From: Pyropia yezoensis
Lineage: Eukaryota > Rhodophyta > Bangiophyceae > Bangiales > Bangiaceae
Direction: 5' to 3'
Length of the DNA: 64,000 nucleotides
Assembly: GCA_009829735.1 (NCBI GenBank)
Contig: CM020618.1
Span: forward strand, 27,380,894-27,444,893
The notes beneath the pieces were generated by a model. The model was not told the DNA's origin, did no database searches, and saw only the letters and a list, made by a program, of their open reading frames with translations. The translations under genes were made by a program, and so were the position numbers. Shown in pieces: positions 50,049 through 62,300 of the stretch; position 1 is the stretch's first letter; the number at the start of each line of letters is the position of its first letter.

Positions 50049-53000
50049 GGGGGTGGCATAGTTTGCCTTAACCCCCAACATATCCAGCACTCCCTGAAAC
50101 AGTACGGACGCAAATTGCGGTCCATTGTCCGATAGTGTACTATCTGGGATGCCATACGCGGCAACCCAGTGATCTAGGAAGGCTGACACGACCGACATGG
50201 TCGTGATCTCTGCCAGTGGGATCGCTCGCGTAAGTTTCGTGAAGCGGTCACAGATGACCAGGAGGTACTGGTTGCCCTCCTCGGTCACGGGCAGTGGCCC
50301 AAGGATGTCCATCGCCAACGCGGCGAAGGGCTCCTTGGCCGGGAACAATAGCATAGCCGTACTAGGCCGCCGTTCCATCAGACGATTCTGTGCACAACTT
50401 GTGCAGGCAGCCACCCAACTGTAGATGTCCACCACCATGGACGGCCAGTAGTACCTGGTCCTCAGGGTCTGGTACAGTTTACTAGACCCCAGGTGTCCAC
50501 CCGTGGGAGCGTTGTGCTCCCTCTCAAGGATACTGTCCTTGAGGGATGCGGGGACGACAAGTTGTTCGGTCCCCTGGAATACCCCCCTCCTCATGAGGAG
50601 GCCATCGTCTCCCAGAAAGAAGCGCGTCTCAACCACCGTATCCAATGTATCCCTCTGCGACTTGCAGAAGGGATCTTCAGCCTGGGCCTTCACCACCTCG
50701 TCCAGGGACAGGGGCAAGTACTTCTTGTTCCCTGGCGCCTCGGGGTTCAACGCCTGACCCGAGCGCGTGACTACCCCCACAATGGGGATGTCCTCATCGA
50801 CTGGGTTAGTGTCCAGCCCCTCGGTAGGTACCCGAGAGAGGCCGTCGGCAAGGGCATGTTGCCTGCCAGGTCGGTACTCAATGTCAAAGTTGAAGGGTGC
50901 CAGTCGCACCCTCCACCGGTTGAGACGAGTGTTCGTACAGTCCGTCTTGAAGATGAAATGCAACGCGCGGTGGTCACAGCGGATGAGGAACTTCTCACCC
51001 TCTAGGTAGTGACGAAGTGACGTCACCGCCCATACCACTGCGAGTCCTTCCAACTCGGTGACTCCGTAGTTCTTCTCGGCCGAGTTCAGCCCCTTACTGA
51101 AGTATCCCACCGGCAAGTACTCCTTGTCCGGCTGCTGCTGAAGCAACACACAACCAAGTTGGTCGTAGCTAGCGTCCACATCCAGGATGTAGTGGCCTCC
51201 CAACCTGGGAATTGCCAAGATGGGGGGCTTCAGCAGAAGGTCCCGAAGAGTCTCAAAGGATTCCTGCTCCACCCGACTTGGGGGAGGCAGGTTCTTCGGT
51301 AGCGTTGAGCTCACTAGCTCATTCAGCGGCTTCGCCACCTTGGCGAAGCCCTTGGTGAAACGTCGGTACACGTTACACATCCCGAGGAAGCTCCTCATCT
51401 GGGTCTGGGTCCGGGGGTACTGAGCCTTACGTATGGCCCTCAAGTTCTTCTCGTTAACACTGAGACGCCCCGGACGGACAACATGTCCCAAGTACTCCAC
51501 CTCTTGAGTGAAGAGGTGGCACTTACTCGCCTTCAGTGACACACCGGCGTCAGCAAGTAGCTTGAACACCTGGCCAAGATGGCCAATGTGTTCCTCCGGA
51601 CTTCGGGAGAACACAATGATATCGTCTAGGTACACAAGACAGATCTGCCACCGTACTCCGGCCAGAATCATGTCCATAGCGCGCTGGAAAGTTGCCGGCG
51701 CGTTACACAGACCAAACGGTAGGCGTTTGCACTGGTAGGTACCACAGTGACAGGTAAAGGTAGTTTTATGCCTGTCCTCCGGGGCAATGGGAATTTGCCA
51801 GTACCCCGCGTTACAGTCCAGGGTAGAGAACACGTTTGCCTCCCCCAGAGAGTCCAGACAGTCATCCATCCTAGGTAGGGGATAACTGTCCTTCACCGTG
51901 CTCTCGTTGAGCTTACGGTAGTCGATACAAAACCGGGGGGTCCCATCAACTTTGGGGACGATAACCACCGGACTCGCCCACTCGGCGTTGCTGGCCTCGA
52001 TCACATCGAGGGCCTCCATGCGAGCAACTTGCTCCTTAACGAGGGCCCTTGAACGAGGTCCTCCCCTATACGGTTGTTGGCGTATAGGGGGTGCACCGGG
52101 CATCAACTCGATCCGGTGTTGGGTGGCTCTCATGAGTCCCAATTGACCATCCCACAGCTTGTGATATTGGTCCAAGAGGCGTTCAACTTGAACCCTCAAC
52201 CTGGGGGGAACACCCTCCATGTTCACATGGGGCCGAGGAGAGGTGGCCGACTTGGCTTGATGCTTCTCCTTTCCGGACTTCGGGTCGCTACTTGCGCCCG
52301 CGTTGAGGGTGACCGCTACTACCGGTCCCTCAAGTTGGTCGATATAGCCAAACTTGGCTCCCGACTTGAAGTACTTGGGCGTCGGACTCAGGTTCATCAC
52401 CTGGATCCTCCACGGGACTCCGGCTTTGGAGTCCATCGTGCCAAGGGCAACATGCACTTGGTGCTTGCGAGCAAGACGGGGGTTAGGGTGCACCAACCCG
52501 TTCCCCGAAAAATCAGTTACAACGTCAACGTGCGCCACCGAGTTGGGGGGCAACGTGACTTTGCGGGCTAAACGCAGGGTAGCAGTAAACCCTTCCCTCA
52601 CAGAGCAAACAGGCTTCGACTGTGAGACTGTCACAGGAGCCACAGACTTTCCCTTACCAAGGATGGGGATAGTCTCCCCATTCATCAACTTGACCCAGTA
52701 CTCGGGGCCACAGATCAAAGGCACTTGTGTTACGACATAAGGGGTACCCAGAAGCAGGGGTACCGATATATTCTCAACTACGCCATAGGTCACGTCGACC
52801 TCATGGGTCCCCAACCTAGTTGGTAGGGTCACGGCACCAACGATGGGAAGTACCCCACCATTGATGTCAATCATATGGTCAGCTTTGGACCTCCAGCGTT
52901 GGAGCTTCACCTCCTTTGGTAATAGCGACTTGCGTATCAAGGAGGCTCCTGACCCGGTATCAAGTACGATACGGGTACAGCATGCACGGCCGGGGGCAAG

Positions 53001-53201
53001 TTGCACCCGTCCAGCCACCTGGAAGTTCTCACCCGTCAGCACCGCGATGACCCGACGTGGGTTTACGTTCTTGGGGAGTCCTACCCGAGGTGGGCGGACT
53101 CCCTTAGGTCGCCGCAGTATCCGGCACGGTTGGTTCGTCCTCCTGGCCCACTTGGCCGAGGCTGCCGTTGTGAGCTTCGGACGACCAGCCCCAACGGTCA
53201 T
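50049..53201 (-). pseudogene. pol: A2 Pol, 5' fragment (PR-RT-RH and most of integrase)
   Basis: Starts at the ATG 53201 overlapping the gag stop. Contains protease VLDTGSGAS, RT VYLDDIIVFS, RNase H and integrase to MLGVKANYATPY, where the TIR element cuts it between the second Asp and the catalytic Glu. The integrase zinc finger here is AACTSCAQNR, with the Cys that A1 has lost. The remainder is at 32603-33433. Confidence 0.93.
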
Positions 53202-55145
53202 TCGTTTCCCGCCGACTTGGCGTCCGAATCTGATGGCGGGGAGGAAGACGACGAGTCCGAGGACGACGTGTCCGCCTCCTCCGCCGAGGGTGTGGCGACC
53301 GCAACGACCGGTCGAGACCCACCCTCGCGGCGTGAACGTACTTCGCTCGTAGCCGACTTCTTACTCGCATTCCTAACAAGTTGTTGGATGCGTTTACTCA
53401 ACTTGGGGCAGTCATATGCCCAGTGTCCATCGGAGTTGCAGTTCCAACACCGATGGTCAGTTCCCGGAGGGGTCTTCCCAACTGGGGAAGACGAAGAGGT
53501 ACCCTGGGAAGTTCCCACGGCAGCTACCACCCTCTCCTTGCGGATTCGGCGTGCCTCTCTCAACTCTCTGGCCTGGCGCGCCTCCTCCCGTTCCTTGGCC
53601 AACTCGGCCTGACGCTCCTGGCGTTGTTCCTCCCGCAACTTGCGGTAGGCCTCGCCTCTGCGATAGGCGAACCTGGCCAACTCGGCCAGGGTCGCCCGGG
53701 CAGTGTTATGCTCCCGGGTCTCCATCCGGACTGACCAATGGAGTCCCTCCACAAACCGACTCTTCACCACAGCTTGTGGATGAAGAAACCCACAAAGATT
53801 GTTGAGCTTACGGACTCGCTCCGCAAAGGACAACTCGTCCTCCGCCTCTTCCTGATGGACTTGCGTAAACTCCTCGACTTGAGAAGCCAACGCTGCCTCA
53901 TCAACCATGGCTCTCAACAACCAGTTGACGAGCTCCAAATAGGACGTCACCTCCCCAGCGCCTCCACTTGAGGAGCTGGGCATGACGGACATAAGTTCTG
54001 TCCGTAGGTCGCCCTTCGTAAACTCCTGTAGCATGTAAAAAGCCATGCCTTCACTTATGGCATTGTCGTCACAGGCTTTTGTGAAACGACGTAGGAACTC
54101 AAAGACACGGAGGGGGGGGAGTTCCATCCCACTCCGCTCTGTGCCCAAAAGAATGAAGTGCATTCTTCTTGGCACGGCCCATAGCTCGGGCCTGGTCAGG
54201 ACCATACGCCACCGACTTGTTGTGGAGAGCGTAGGTCTCACAGTCAAAGATCCGCTGGTAGACCGGGTTGGCTACCTGAATCTTGGGCGGCACTTCACGT
54301 TGAGGGAACAGCCGCTGTGGCACTGGGGTATGTCCACCCTCAGTGCCTGTAGTCTGGTACGGCGAGCTTGGTGTAGCCGCCGGCGTTTCCGGGGGGGACT
54401 CCCCCGTGAAGGGCGTACGCCCCACCGCGTATGGTGTGGCTCCCTCGTTGGGAGTCACAGGTGTCGCCCCCAGTTCGGGGCGACCCGAGATAGGCGTGGG
54501 GAGGGATTCCCCCTGCGCCTGTGGGCTCGAAAGCCCCAATCCGGTCTGGACATTAAGGCCATCTGGCAAGCTCGCCACAATCTGATTCAGAATAGTATTC
54601 GTCATCGTGACCACCAGGTCCGGCAAAGTCTGCCGCAACACATTGGTCGCCTCCCGACGGACAGTTTCCGCGAGGAGTGGATTGACGACTCCAGTTGAGT
54701 CTCGGTCCGCCTCCGGGAGTCCACCTGAGGGGTAACCACGTTCCTCAGGGGTCTCAACCGGGGGCATGGGCGCGAGCCCATCGCCGACCAACGGAGGTCC
54801 ACCGTCCTCCGAAAGCCTAGTTGGCGACGACTCCAAGCCAAAGTTGGCTCCAACCCGAGTGGAACCCGCGGGGACAGTCCTCACCCCTTGGGACGCTCCC
54901 GTTGAGTATACCACGCGGTGGCCAGACTTCGGCCCACCCACATCAGAAGTGTCACCCGAGTGAACTCCCGACTGAGTCGGGGTGGCCTGTTGCCCGCCCG
55001 TACTTCCAGTCCTGCTGGCTTGAGGGACCTCTAGTCCCTCTGCGACCCCAGGTAAACCCACCTGTGTCTCACCAGTACTCAAAGGCACTGAAGTACGTGC
55101 GTCACCCGTGTACTCCCCGGACGACGGGGGGTCCGAGCTAGCCAT
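53198..55145 (-). CDS. gag: A2 Gag, with the same +1 frame switch
   Basis: ATG at 55145; first frame to 54099, second from the homopolymer (G8 on +, about 54112-54119) to the stop at 53198. Composition, capsid core (FEFLRRFTKACDDN) and knuckle CWNCNSDGHWAYDC are as in A1, and the GGGAAAC heptamer precedes the stop. A few residues differ (LMSVMPS, FTQVHQEE, SRFVEGL). It shares the C8 frame switch with A1, so that feature predates both insertions. Confidence 0.85.
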
Positions 55146-55244
55146 GTTGGCTGACGATCCGTATGACACGGTCCAAGACCACCGTTCCTCTGAGACAGAG
55201 GGCCCCCTACACCCGGGTGCACCCGGAGGTAAAGTTTACCTCTG

Positions 55245-55262
55245 TCCCCTGCTGCTCCACCA
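55245..55262 (-). promoter_or_regulatory. A2 primer-binding site
   Basis: Reverse complement of the same 18-nt PBS as in A1, two bases inside the LTR. Confidence 0.75.
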
Positions 55263-55264
55263 AA

Positions 55265-55733
55265 TGTGGCAAAAACCACAAGCACACACGGCACCCAAGT
55301 TGGGGCGGTGTGCCAGGGCTGCCTCCCGTGTCGGGGGAACCGGAAGAAGTGCAAGTCGCACACACTCTGTCCCTGTTGTGGGGCAAACCCCCCACGGACA
55401 AACAAGAAGATGGTGTGTGGTCCAACAGTTTCTTGGTCGGGACGGGGACGCAGGGCCAAGCCCCGCTGTCCCTCCCCTTATCCCCCCAGGGTCCACTCAG
55501 AATCTCGCCACTCAGAATCTCCCACCCCAGCACCTGCCCACCGGGCCACACGAAAATTCAAGACGATAAATGCAGAAAACCCTCAAATCCAAGTTGGATT
55601 TACTACTAGGCTAACTATCCCAAACTTAGGGAATATGGACCCAAATGCAGGGGGAGGAACGGATCAGGCTAGTGGCCTGCCGCCCCTTGCATGGCACGTG
55701 TTGCCCCCCTACCTGGGGGTCAATACTGCCACA
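55265..55733 (-). repeat. A2 5' LTR
   Basis: 469 bp, with a private A-to-G change near 55609. On + it supplies an open frame, starting near its left end, that runs in phase into the KDZ C-terminal piece. Confidence 0.95.
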
Positions 55734-55738
55734 GTTGG

Positions 55739-58013
55739 ATGCGGTGATGCTGGTACCCGTCAGGGTGGCGTAGCCTCCGAAGGCTCCAACGAAGTTGATG
55801 CAGATGCGGGCGGCATCGTTGGAGCTGCCGTTGGTGGGGCAACTGCCGATGGCGTCGGAATTGGCGGCGGCGGTGCTACCGCCGGTGAAGAGCACCTGTT
55901 TGATGGTGCAGCTGCCGGTGGCGGTTACGCACAAGCCGTCGGTGGTGCGGCGGCTGGCATTGTTGCAGGCGGCGGCGGCGGGGCACGCGCCCGTGTTTAC
56001 GGAGTTGGCGGGCGCGGCTCAGTTCCCCGCGGTGCTGGTGGAGCGGCGGGTGGCAGTTGTGGAGCTGCGGATGACAGTGGGGAAGCTGCAGGCGGCGAGA
56101 CAGCCGCCGCTGACGGGGCTGCTGCCGCCGCAGGCGGAGGTGGACGGGGCGGTGCTGCCCTCGGTAGGGGTGGTGGAGCTGCGGAAGGCGGCCGGGGAGC
56201 TGCTGGCGGCGGTGTAGCGGGCGGTGACGGGGCAGTCGGCGGTGGCGGGGCGGCTGCCACCGGCGGCGGAGGTGAAGGGGGAGGTGCAGCTCTTGGCGAG
56301 GGTGGTCGAGCGGGTGGCGGCGGTGGTGCTCCTGCTTGCGAAGTTGCAGCAGGCGGTGGAGGGGCAGCTGGCGGTGGCGGGGCAGCGGCCGCTGGCGGCG
56401 GAGGGGGAGGGGGCGGTGCAGCTCTTGGTGGGGGTAATGGAGCTGCGGGTGGCGGCGGTGGAGCTGCTGGCGGCGGCGCAGCAGGCGGCGGCGGTGCAGC
56501 AGGCGGCTGCGGTGCAGCAAGCGGCGGCGGGGCAGCCGCCGCTGGCGGGGCAGCCGCCGCTGGAGGGGCAGCCGCCGCTGGCGGGGCAGCCGCCGCCGCC
56601 GGCGGAGGTGGAAGGGGCGGTGCAGCTCCTGGCGGTGGTGCGGTTGGCGGCGTCGGTGTCCACGTCTATGCCCTGGGTGCCGGCGCGCGCATCGCTCGTC
56701 AGCCCGCTGCCACTGCACGGCAGCGCCATGTTGACCGTACAACAAATGAGCCAGGGGAGTCAAGGTGCTTCCTGCCCGCCATGACGGCGCTTGGGGCGAC
56801 TCTGTACCGGGATGTCAGCTCCTTTTGCATCGCTGTCGCGGCGGACCCTGTCGTCAACACGTACAAGCCGGATGACTGCGCTGGCATTTCGGCGTTAAGC
56901 GCCTGCCTCGGTGCGGATGACGCGTTTGCGCGGCTCACGAACCTGTACAAGTACTGCTCCGACAGCGTAGATGCCCACCCGGAACTGTCAGAGGAGGACA
57001 GGACGGCTTCCTTGTTGCTCGTGGAAAACTGCATATTGTTCGCCTTCATTGCCGCCATCATGTCGTCTGCCTCGCTGTTTGCACGAGTGCGCGTGCGCGT
57101 GGCTCAGCTACTGCTGTCCATTCGAGCGGTGGTGCAGGGGTATCACGCCACTTCCCCGGTAGAGGCCGGCAGTGCTGCGGCGTACCAAGCTGCCTGGGGA
57201 GACCCCTCTGTCGGCGCCGCCGAGCTTCGCCGCCGCTTTCTGGAAGCATACCCCAACGTTTCGGATGATCCGTTGGTGACTGGTGCATTCTTTCCTGGGC
57301 TTCCCATGTGCCGGCCCTGTCCCTTCCACGGCACAGACTGTCCAGAGCTCGGTACCTGCAGCAAGAACTACAAGGAGGTTCACAAGCACTTTTCACCTGG
57401 TACATTTACCCTGTGTTGCGTCTGTTCGCATCCCAAGATGGTTGGGTTTGTTGTTCTTGACAAGCGAGAGGGGCCACCAGCGCTGCTCAGTGCGCTCTTG
57501 TGCTACTTTGCGCTGCTTCCCTCGTACGTCGTTTACGACTTTGGATGCGGGGCGCTCCGGTCGGCGCTGGGGAAGCTGTGGTTTTTTGTCGCGGTGGTGA
57601 AGCTCGTGTCGGACCTGTTTCACATTGTCAACCACTTGTGCACCGACGCATTGCACCCGCGCTCTTACTCGGGTCTGGACGGGTCCAACACTGTCGCGCA
57701 CGAACAACGCAGTGCGCCGATCAATCTGATGCGCCGTTCTCTCCGCGCTTGCGGACAAGACGAGTACATCACGCTGTTGCAGACGCTCAACATCATGTAC
57801 AACATCATGGCACACGCTCGGGCGTCGTCATCGTGCCGCCTGTCTGAGGACTACAACTTCCGGCAGTACTACTTTTCCCAACAGCCTTGCCCTTGCGGGT
57901 GTGCCTATTCACCTGCACGTCCTCCTGTGCCTGTCGTCCCTCAGCAGCCGGATGTCGTTGCCTTGGCGGATCCTTTGGGCGTTGGTGAATGGGTTGAGGG
58001 CGATGAATGGTGA
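55739..58013 (+). CDS. KDZ-like transposase, C-terminal catalytic piece
   Basis: About 758 codons. The first ~330 are a Gly/Ala linker continuing that of the middle piece. From about 56780 it is structured: a helical part (CILFAFIAAIMSS), a small Cys cluster (CRPCPFHGTDCPELGTCSKN), then the core FSPGTFTLCCVCSHPKMVGF, YFALLPSYVVYDFGCGALRS, LFHIVNHLCTDALHP and GLDGSNTVAHEQRSAPINLM. The succession of YD-x-x-C, H-x-x-x-H-x-C and NT-x-x-x-EQ is the pattern I associate with KDZ transposases, whose acidic residues form the catalytic site. It ends with CPCGCAYSP and an acidic tail. It is in frame with the middle piece once A2 and its GTTGG duplication are removed. Whether the linker is translated or hides an intron is open. 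Confidence 0.65.
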
Positions 58014-59099
58014 GGGGAGGGCGCTTGCGCGGGAGTAGTTTGCATTGGCTTCTCCGCAGGCGTCGGAGGGCAGGATAGACTGTGAAGGGCTGAAGGTAAA
58101 TCTACGCCGTTCTCGACCGACAATGGGTATTCAGCGGGGTGCGTCGTGCGCGCCAGCAGCGGCTTCGCCGCCCAACCGTGCAGCGCCTAGAGCGCGAGTC
58201 GTCGCCGGGTCGGGTCGGCCATGCGCAGGCGAGAAGCCAGGGTGCTGTGGCAGATGCTGCCATCGCCTTTAGTGCGCCGGTGGGTTTGCGTGGGGGGGGG
58301 GCAGAGCCTGGAATTGATGGGAGGGTGTAGACCGGTTTCACTGAACGAAAGGGGGGGGGGAAGCAGTCCCGTGGTGGCGGGGGGGTGCTGGCCGCGCTGC
58401 CTGCCCAAGCACCGCCGGGGTGCTGGCGGCGCTGCCTGCTCAAGCCCCACCGTCGCACGGAGGCGGGGGAGCACAGAGTGCCCTTGCCCTTTCACGAGCG
58501 GGAGGCACAGTTGCGCAGTGGCGGGGGGGCGACGGCCACCAGGTCGGCGCCAGGAAGGGCAGTCGTCTTGTCTTGGTTGGCTGACGGTGGGTCGGGTGGA
58601 CGGCTGGGCGATGCCGTGTGCACGCAGTCGCACTGTGGTGGGAAAGAGTGCCGGCACTGTCTGGCTGCGGCGGGATGCGCCGGCCACCTCGTTAGCGCCA
58701 GGATGGTCAGTCGCCGTCTGCGCCGATGCGAGTAGGCAGGGGGGGGGGGGGCACACGGCTGGGTGATGCTGCTGTGCTGCGGCCGCCGGCAGTCAGTGCC
58801 AGGTGCAGCAGACGACATCGGTGCGTCGGCCGGGTGGTGTGGGGCGGTCTGCAGCTCGTTTTGTGGGGTTGGTGTGCTTGCGGGGGCATACTGGGAGTGC
58901 CGCCTCTGCCGTCGTGTGCGCCACGGCGTTGTCTGCGGTCGGGGAAAGCAGCAGTAATGCAGAAGGAAGAGGGTGTCGCCATCCGCCAGAACCTGGGTCG
59001 ATGTATGCGCAAGAGGCATAATAAGGCGCAGCATGCGAAGAGACGCGAGGTGGTCCAACCCACAAGTGCCAATCCTCGTTTGGAGTTGTATTCAATTTC
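58014..59099. other. Non-coding right flank with degenerate repeats
   Basis: Begins at the KDZ 3' UTR. Contains a 35-bp tandem duplication (58382-58416, 58417-58451; starts GGGGTGCTGG) and copies of a diffuse motif (reverse of CTTCCTGGCGCC...GACC...GGCCG near 58520-58570 and 58680-58730) that reappears in the opposite orientation at 60-62 kb. No supported gene. Confidence 0.45.
58382..58451. repeat. 35-bp tandem duplication
   Basis: Two adjacent 35-nt units, starting GGGGTGCTGG, that differ at three or four bases. Confidence 0.8.
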
Positions 59100-59372
59100 A
59101 TGCAGAACTACAGTATGAAAAGCTGTCTGTTGATCGCGGTGTGTGCGCTGATGGGAGCATGCGTACAGTCGACGCGCGACTCCCTTGCTCGAGCGCGCTT
59201 ACCTACGCGCCACGGAGCAGTGGCGGACTGTTTGCCGGCCGTTGGACGCTGCCGAAGTGGTTACGTATGCAAACGATTGGCGTTGACGCGTGACAACCGT
59301 TTACACAAAGTTCATGACGGGCGCGTGCCACCTGCCGAAGGCAGTCTATTTCTGGACTTCATACTGCATTGA
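59100..59372 (+). CDS. Candidate small secreted Cys-containing protein (90 aa)
   Basis: ATG at 59100, with a second in-frame Met at 59115. MKSCLLIAVCALMGACVQS is a plausible signal peptide with a cleavage-like ACVQS end. The mature part has DCLPAVGRCRSGYVCKR, three Cys at short spacing, then a polar tail. I recognise no family. It stands alone in non-coding sequence, and the frame is short enough to be chance. The hydrophobic leader in correct position is the only reason to list it. Confidence 0.3.
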   Translation: MQNYSMKSCLLIAVCALMGACVQSTRDSLARARLPTRHGAVADCLPAVGRCRSGYVCKRLALTRDNRLHKVHDGRVPPAEGSLFLDFILH

Positions 59373-62300
59373 TCACATTCCAAGTAAGCCATGCTGCAAT
59401 TGCTACGCCGACCTGGTCACCACTACGCGAACCGTACAGCAGGTGAGAAGCGCAGGTCGCCGTGGTTCGTCATACGCAACTGCGACTCATGGCAACCACC
59501 GACGCATTGCACGAGCGAACACCCTCCTTCTGCCCGGATAGCTGCCGTCATCGACACACGCAACACAGGCTCGCAGCCAGTAACAAGTGCAGCTCTCCCA
59601 AGCCCTCCCCTCCCCCCCCCCCTGCTATCTCTCCCCTAACAGCAGTGTAAATGGAGCTCCCGACATCGGCAGCCTCTGAACTGATGCATCGAAGTCAACT
59701 GGCGCTGCGGGCGCTGGCCGGGTGGCGCGCGGCTTTTTGACATCGTGCGGCTGCTCCCCCCCCACTCGGCAGAAAGCTAGACCTACCGCCGCCCAGCACC
59801 ACCTGAATATAAGGCTTCCTCCCCATCCCCACGCAGCCAAATAAACCACAACAGGGGCTGCTGGCGCAGGCAGCGTGGCCCTCGCTTGCGTGCTATAGCA
59901 TTCATTTCGTCCTTTCCCTGGCTGGCCGACAGCGGCACCGACCGTGACTGCAACTGCTGGCGCTCTCGACATGGCTGGCGCTCCCTTGCCATGGCGCGAC
60001 AATGCCTCCCTCCCGACCATCCAGCAAGCCAGACCGGAGTCCCCCCGCCACCCCCCCTGTCGCGATCCCCCCCCACCTACCCAGCGCAACACCGGGAAAT
60101 ACCCGTCTTCCTGGTTCTGACAAGCGAGCTGGCGCCCAGCAGGCACCGCGGACTGTGCCGCCCCAACCCCCCCAACAGCGAGACAGATTTCCCATGTATC
60201 TGCCAGTTTTTCAGTGCGGCTGGTGTCCTCCCGCCGCTGACCGGCTGTGTCTTCCCAGACCTGTCAGTTCAGTGCCGCTCGAACGGCAAATGGCGCTGCT
60301 CGCACTGTCGGGGTGGCCCAAGCTCCCCCACCACAACCTAGATGAGTTCCCCTGAAAGGCCACCCCACCGCCGCTCGGGCGACGTCTGGCCTTCCTGCGT
60401 TGACCAGATCGCCGGCTCCCAGCCGCCTCAGCGCGCTCGCGTTCACCCACTGGCAATCGCGCAAGAGCGGTCGGTGTGCCTGATCCTTCCCCCGTCCGCA
60501 AACTTCCCCTCTGCTAACCCCTGCCGCACAAACGTCGAGTGGCACACCCGGCCATGACGAATGTCGGTCGGCACTCCCCCACCACCACCCCGCAGTACCC
60601 GAAAACGCTGAGCCAAGCCACCGCCACATTGCCCGCCACTTCTCTCCCTAGCGCTGAACATGTAAAAGGCGCCCCCTCGCCACCTAACGACGTTAGCCTC
60701 GACGACCGGCACGTCAGCCACAGCGGCCGGCGCCGCCCCGCCACAGCGCGACTGCAATCCCCCCCCCGGCATCCGTCCAAATTGGTCGGTGTCTGCCCGC
60801 AAGCCCCAGGTTGTGCGACCAGCTCAAGCGCATGCCCACTTCGGCACGGACGGCGGCTGGGCTTCCTGCAGCTGACCAGCTCGCTGGCGTCCCGCTGCCA
60901 CGACGCGACCGCATCCCCCTCCCGTCGAAACAGAAAAGTGATGTTGACGCCAGCGGGCGTCACTCGGTGCCCACGCGCCTCTCCCTCTCAATGTATGTAC
61001 ACCACAGGTTGCCCATTTCTGTCAGCTCTTTCGGATGGTCACTGATCAGGCTGGGCCGGGTAGTCCTACCATACAAGTTCCAGAGTCGAGGCGCCTTGAC
61101 CAGTAGCACCGTTCGTCGTGCCCCGGCTGAACGTGGCATCAACGGGAGGGTTCATCCGGCCGTCCGGGGCATCAGGCAACCTGGCATTAGGTCACAGCGG
61201 CCAGCCCACGAGACCGGCCAGCGCCCATCCGCCTTTGCGCCTTTGCGTCCCCCCCCTGTTCATGCAGCAATGGTCGACGGCCTCGCCCAGGCTCCCCCCG
61301 GTCCAGACGACCCCCCTCGTACCCACCGCAGCACCGTCAACAACGCATCTCTCTGGATCTGAAAGGGCAGCCGGCCTCGCGCAGCCAGCATAAGACTAAG
61401 CTGCCCCCCCTTCTAGCCATCGCGAGACTGAGGCTCCCTTCATGACAGCCTGATTAGTCGGGTGGCGTCGTCCCTGCACGACGCGGCTGCACCCAACCCC
61501 TCGCACCAGCGCACTGTCGTACGACGGCAATTGGCCCTTCTTGAGCAGCCAGGGCTGGCAGCGGCCTCTGGCCACCACTCGTTCGTATCTCCTCCCCCAA
61601 CCAACCGGCTAGAGCGGCCGGCGTTCCGCCGTCACCGCGTGGACGTGGCCCTGCCCCCCCTGTCTTCAAACAGCAGCACGACGACAACTGGCGCAACATT
61701 ACCGGCCAGAGGGGCCAGCGCCCTCCGGCCACGGCCCGTTCGTGTCTCGTCCCCCAGCCAACTGTTCTGGGCGGACGGCGCCCCCCGGCCACCGCGCGGC
61801 CCTGTCCCTCCACCCCTGCCAGCCGATTATTGCGGAAGGCCCCCCCCAGCGACCTCCCGACCATGTCCGCCACCCCCTATTATCCCACGACGACACTGAT
61901 GGCGACTTTGGCATGTGTCACTGCTGAAGTATCTGGAACGCCCCCGCCACCGCTTGGTCGTGTTCCCCCCCCCCACCAGCCCGCCGCAAATGTGACCGCG
62001 ACTGGCTCGCCAGGCGCTGCGCGTGTGGTCGGCGCCCACCTGCCAACGCCCGGCCGTGACCCCTCTCAATGCCAGCCCCGAGAAGGAAGCAACAGCTGAG
62101 TGTGCGAGCTGAGGACAGCACAAAATGAAATCGAAGGCTCCCACGTCTCTGCTTGAGATGACCAGGTCAAATATCATGAGCAGGTCGTTGCAGTACAATT
62201 GGGCACGGAAGTTCCTTTGGACTGTCCTCATCCCGGGGTGCCAGGAAGGGTCATGAAGCGACGAGATGACTACGAGGAACGAGCTTATTGGACGCATGTG

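Larger units (their letters stand above)
29741..55733 (-). mobile_element. LTR retrotransposon A2: chromovirus copy in reverse, interrupted by a nested insertion
   Basis: Same family as A1, opposite orientation. LTRs are at 55265-55733 (its 5') and 29741-30209 (its 3'), with target duplication GTTGG (29736-29740 and 55734-55738). Its own sequence is 29741-33433 plus 50049-55733, about 9.4 kb in total. Between lies a TIR element that carries retrotransposon B. The LTRs differ by about two bases by eye, suggesting a slightly older insertion than A1. It splits the KDZ-like transposase. Confidence 0.93.
17413..58013 (+). mobile_element. KDZ-like DNA transposon (coding remnant) hosting nested retrotransposons
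   Basis: This is the extent of one interrupted + strand transposase frame. Removing A1 (17549-26926 plus its CTCTC duplication) and A2 (29741-55733 plus its GTTGG duplication) restores a continuous reading frame at both sites, which is strong evidence that the three pieces were one gene. Element termini and terminal inverted repeats were not found, so the coordinates mark the coding span only. KDZ (Kyakuja-Dileera-Zisupton) elements are eukaryotic cut-and-paste transposons with cysteine-cluster domains and are known from algae, fungi and animals. Confidence 0.6.
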
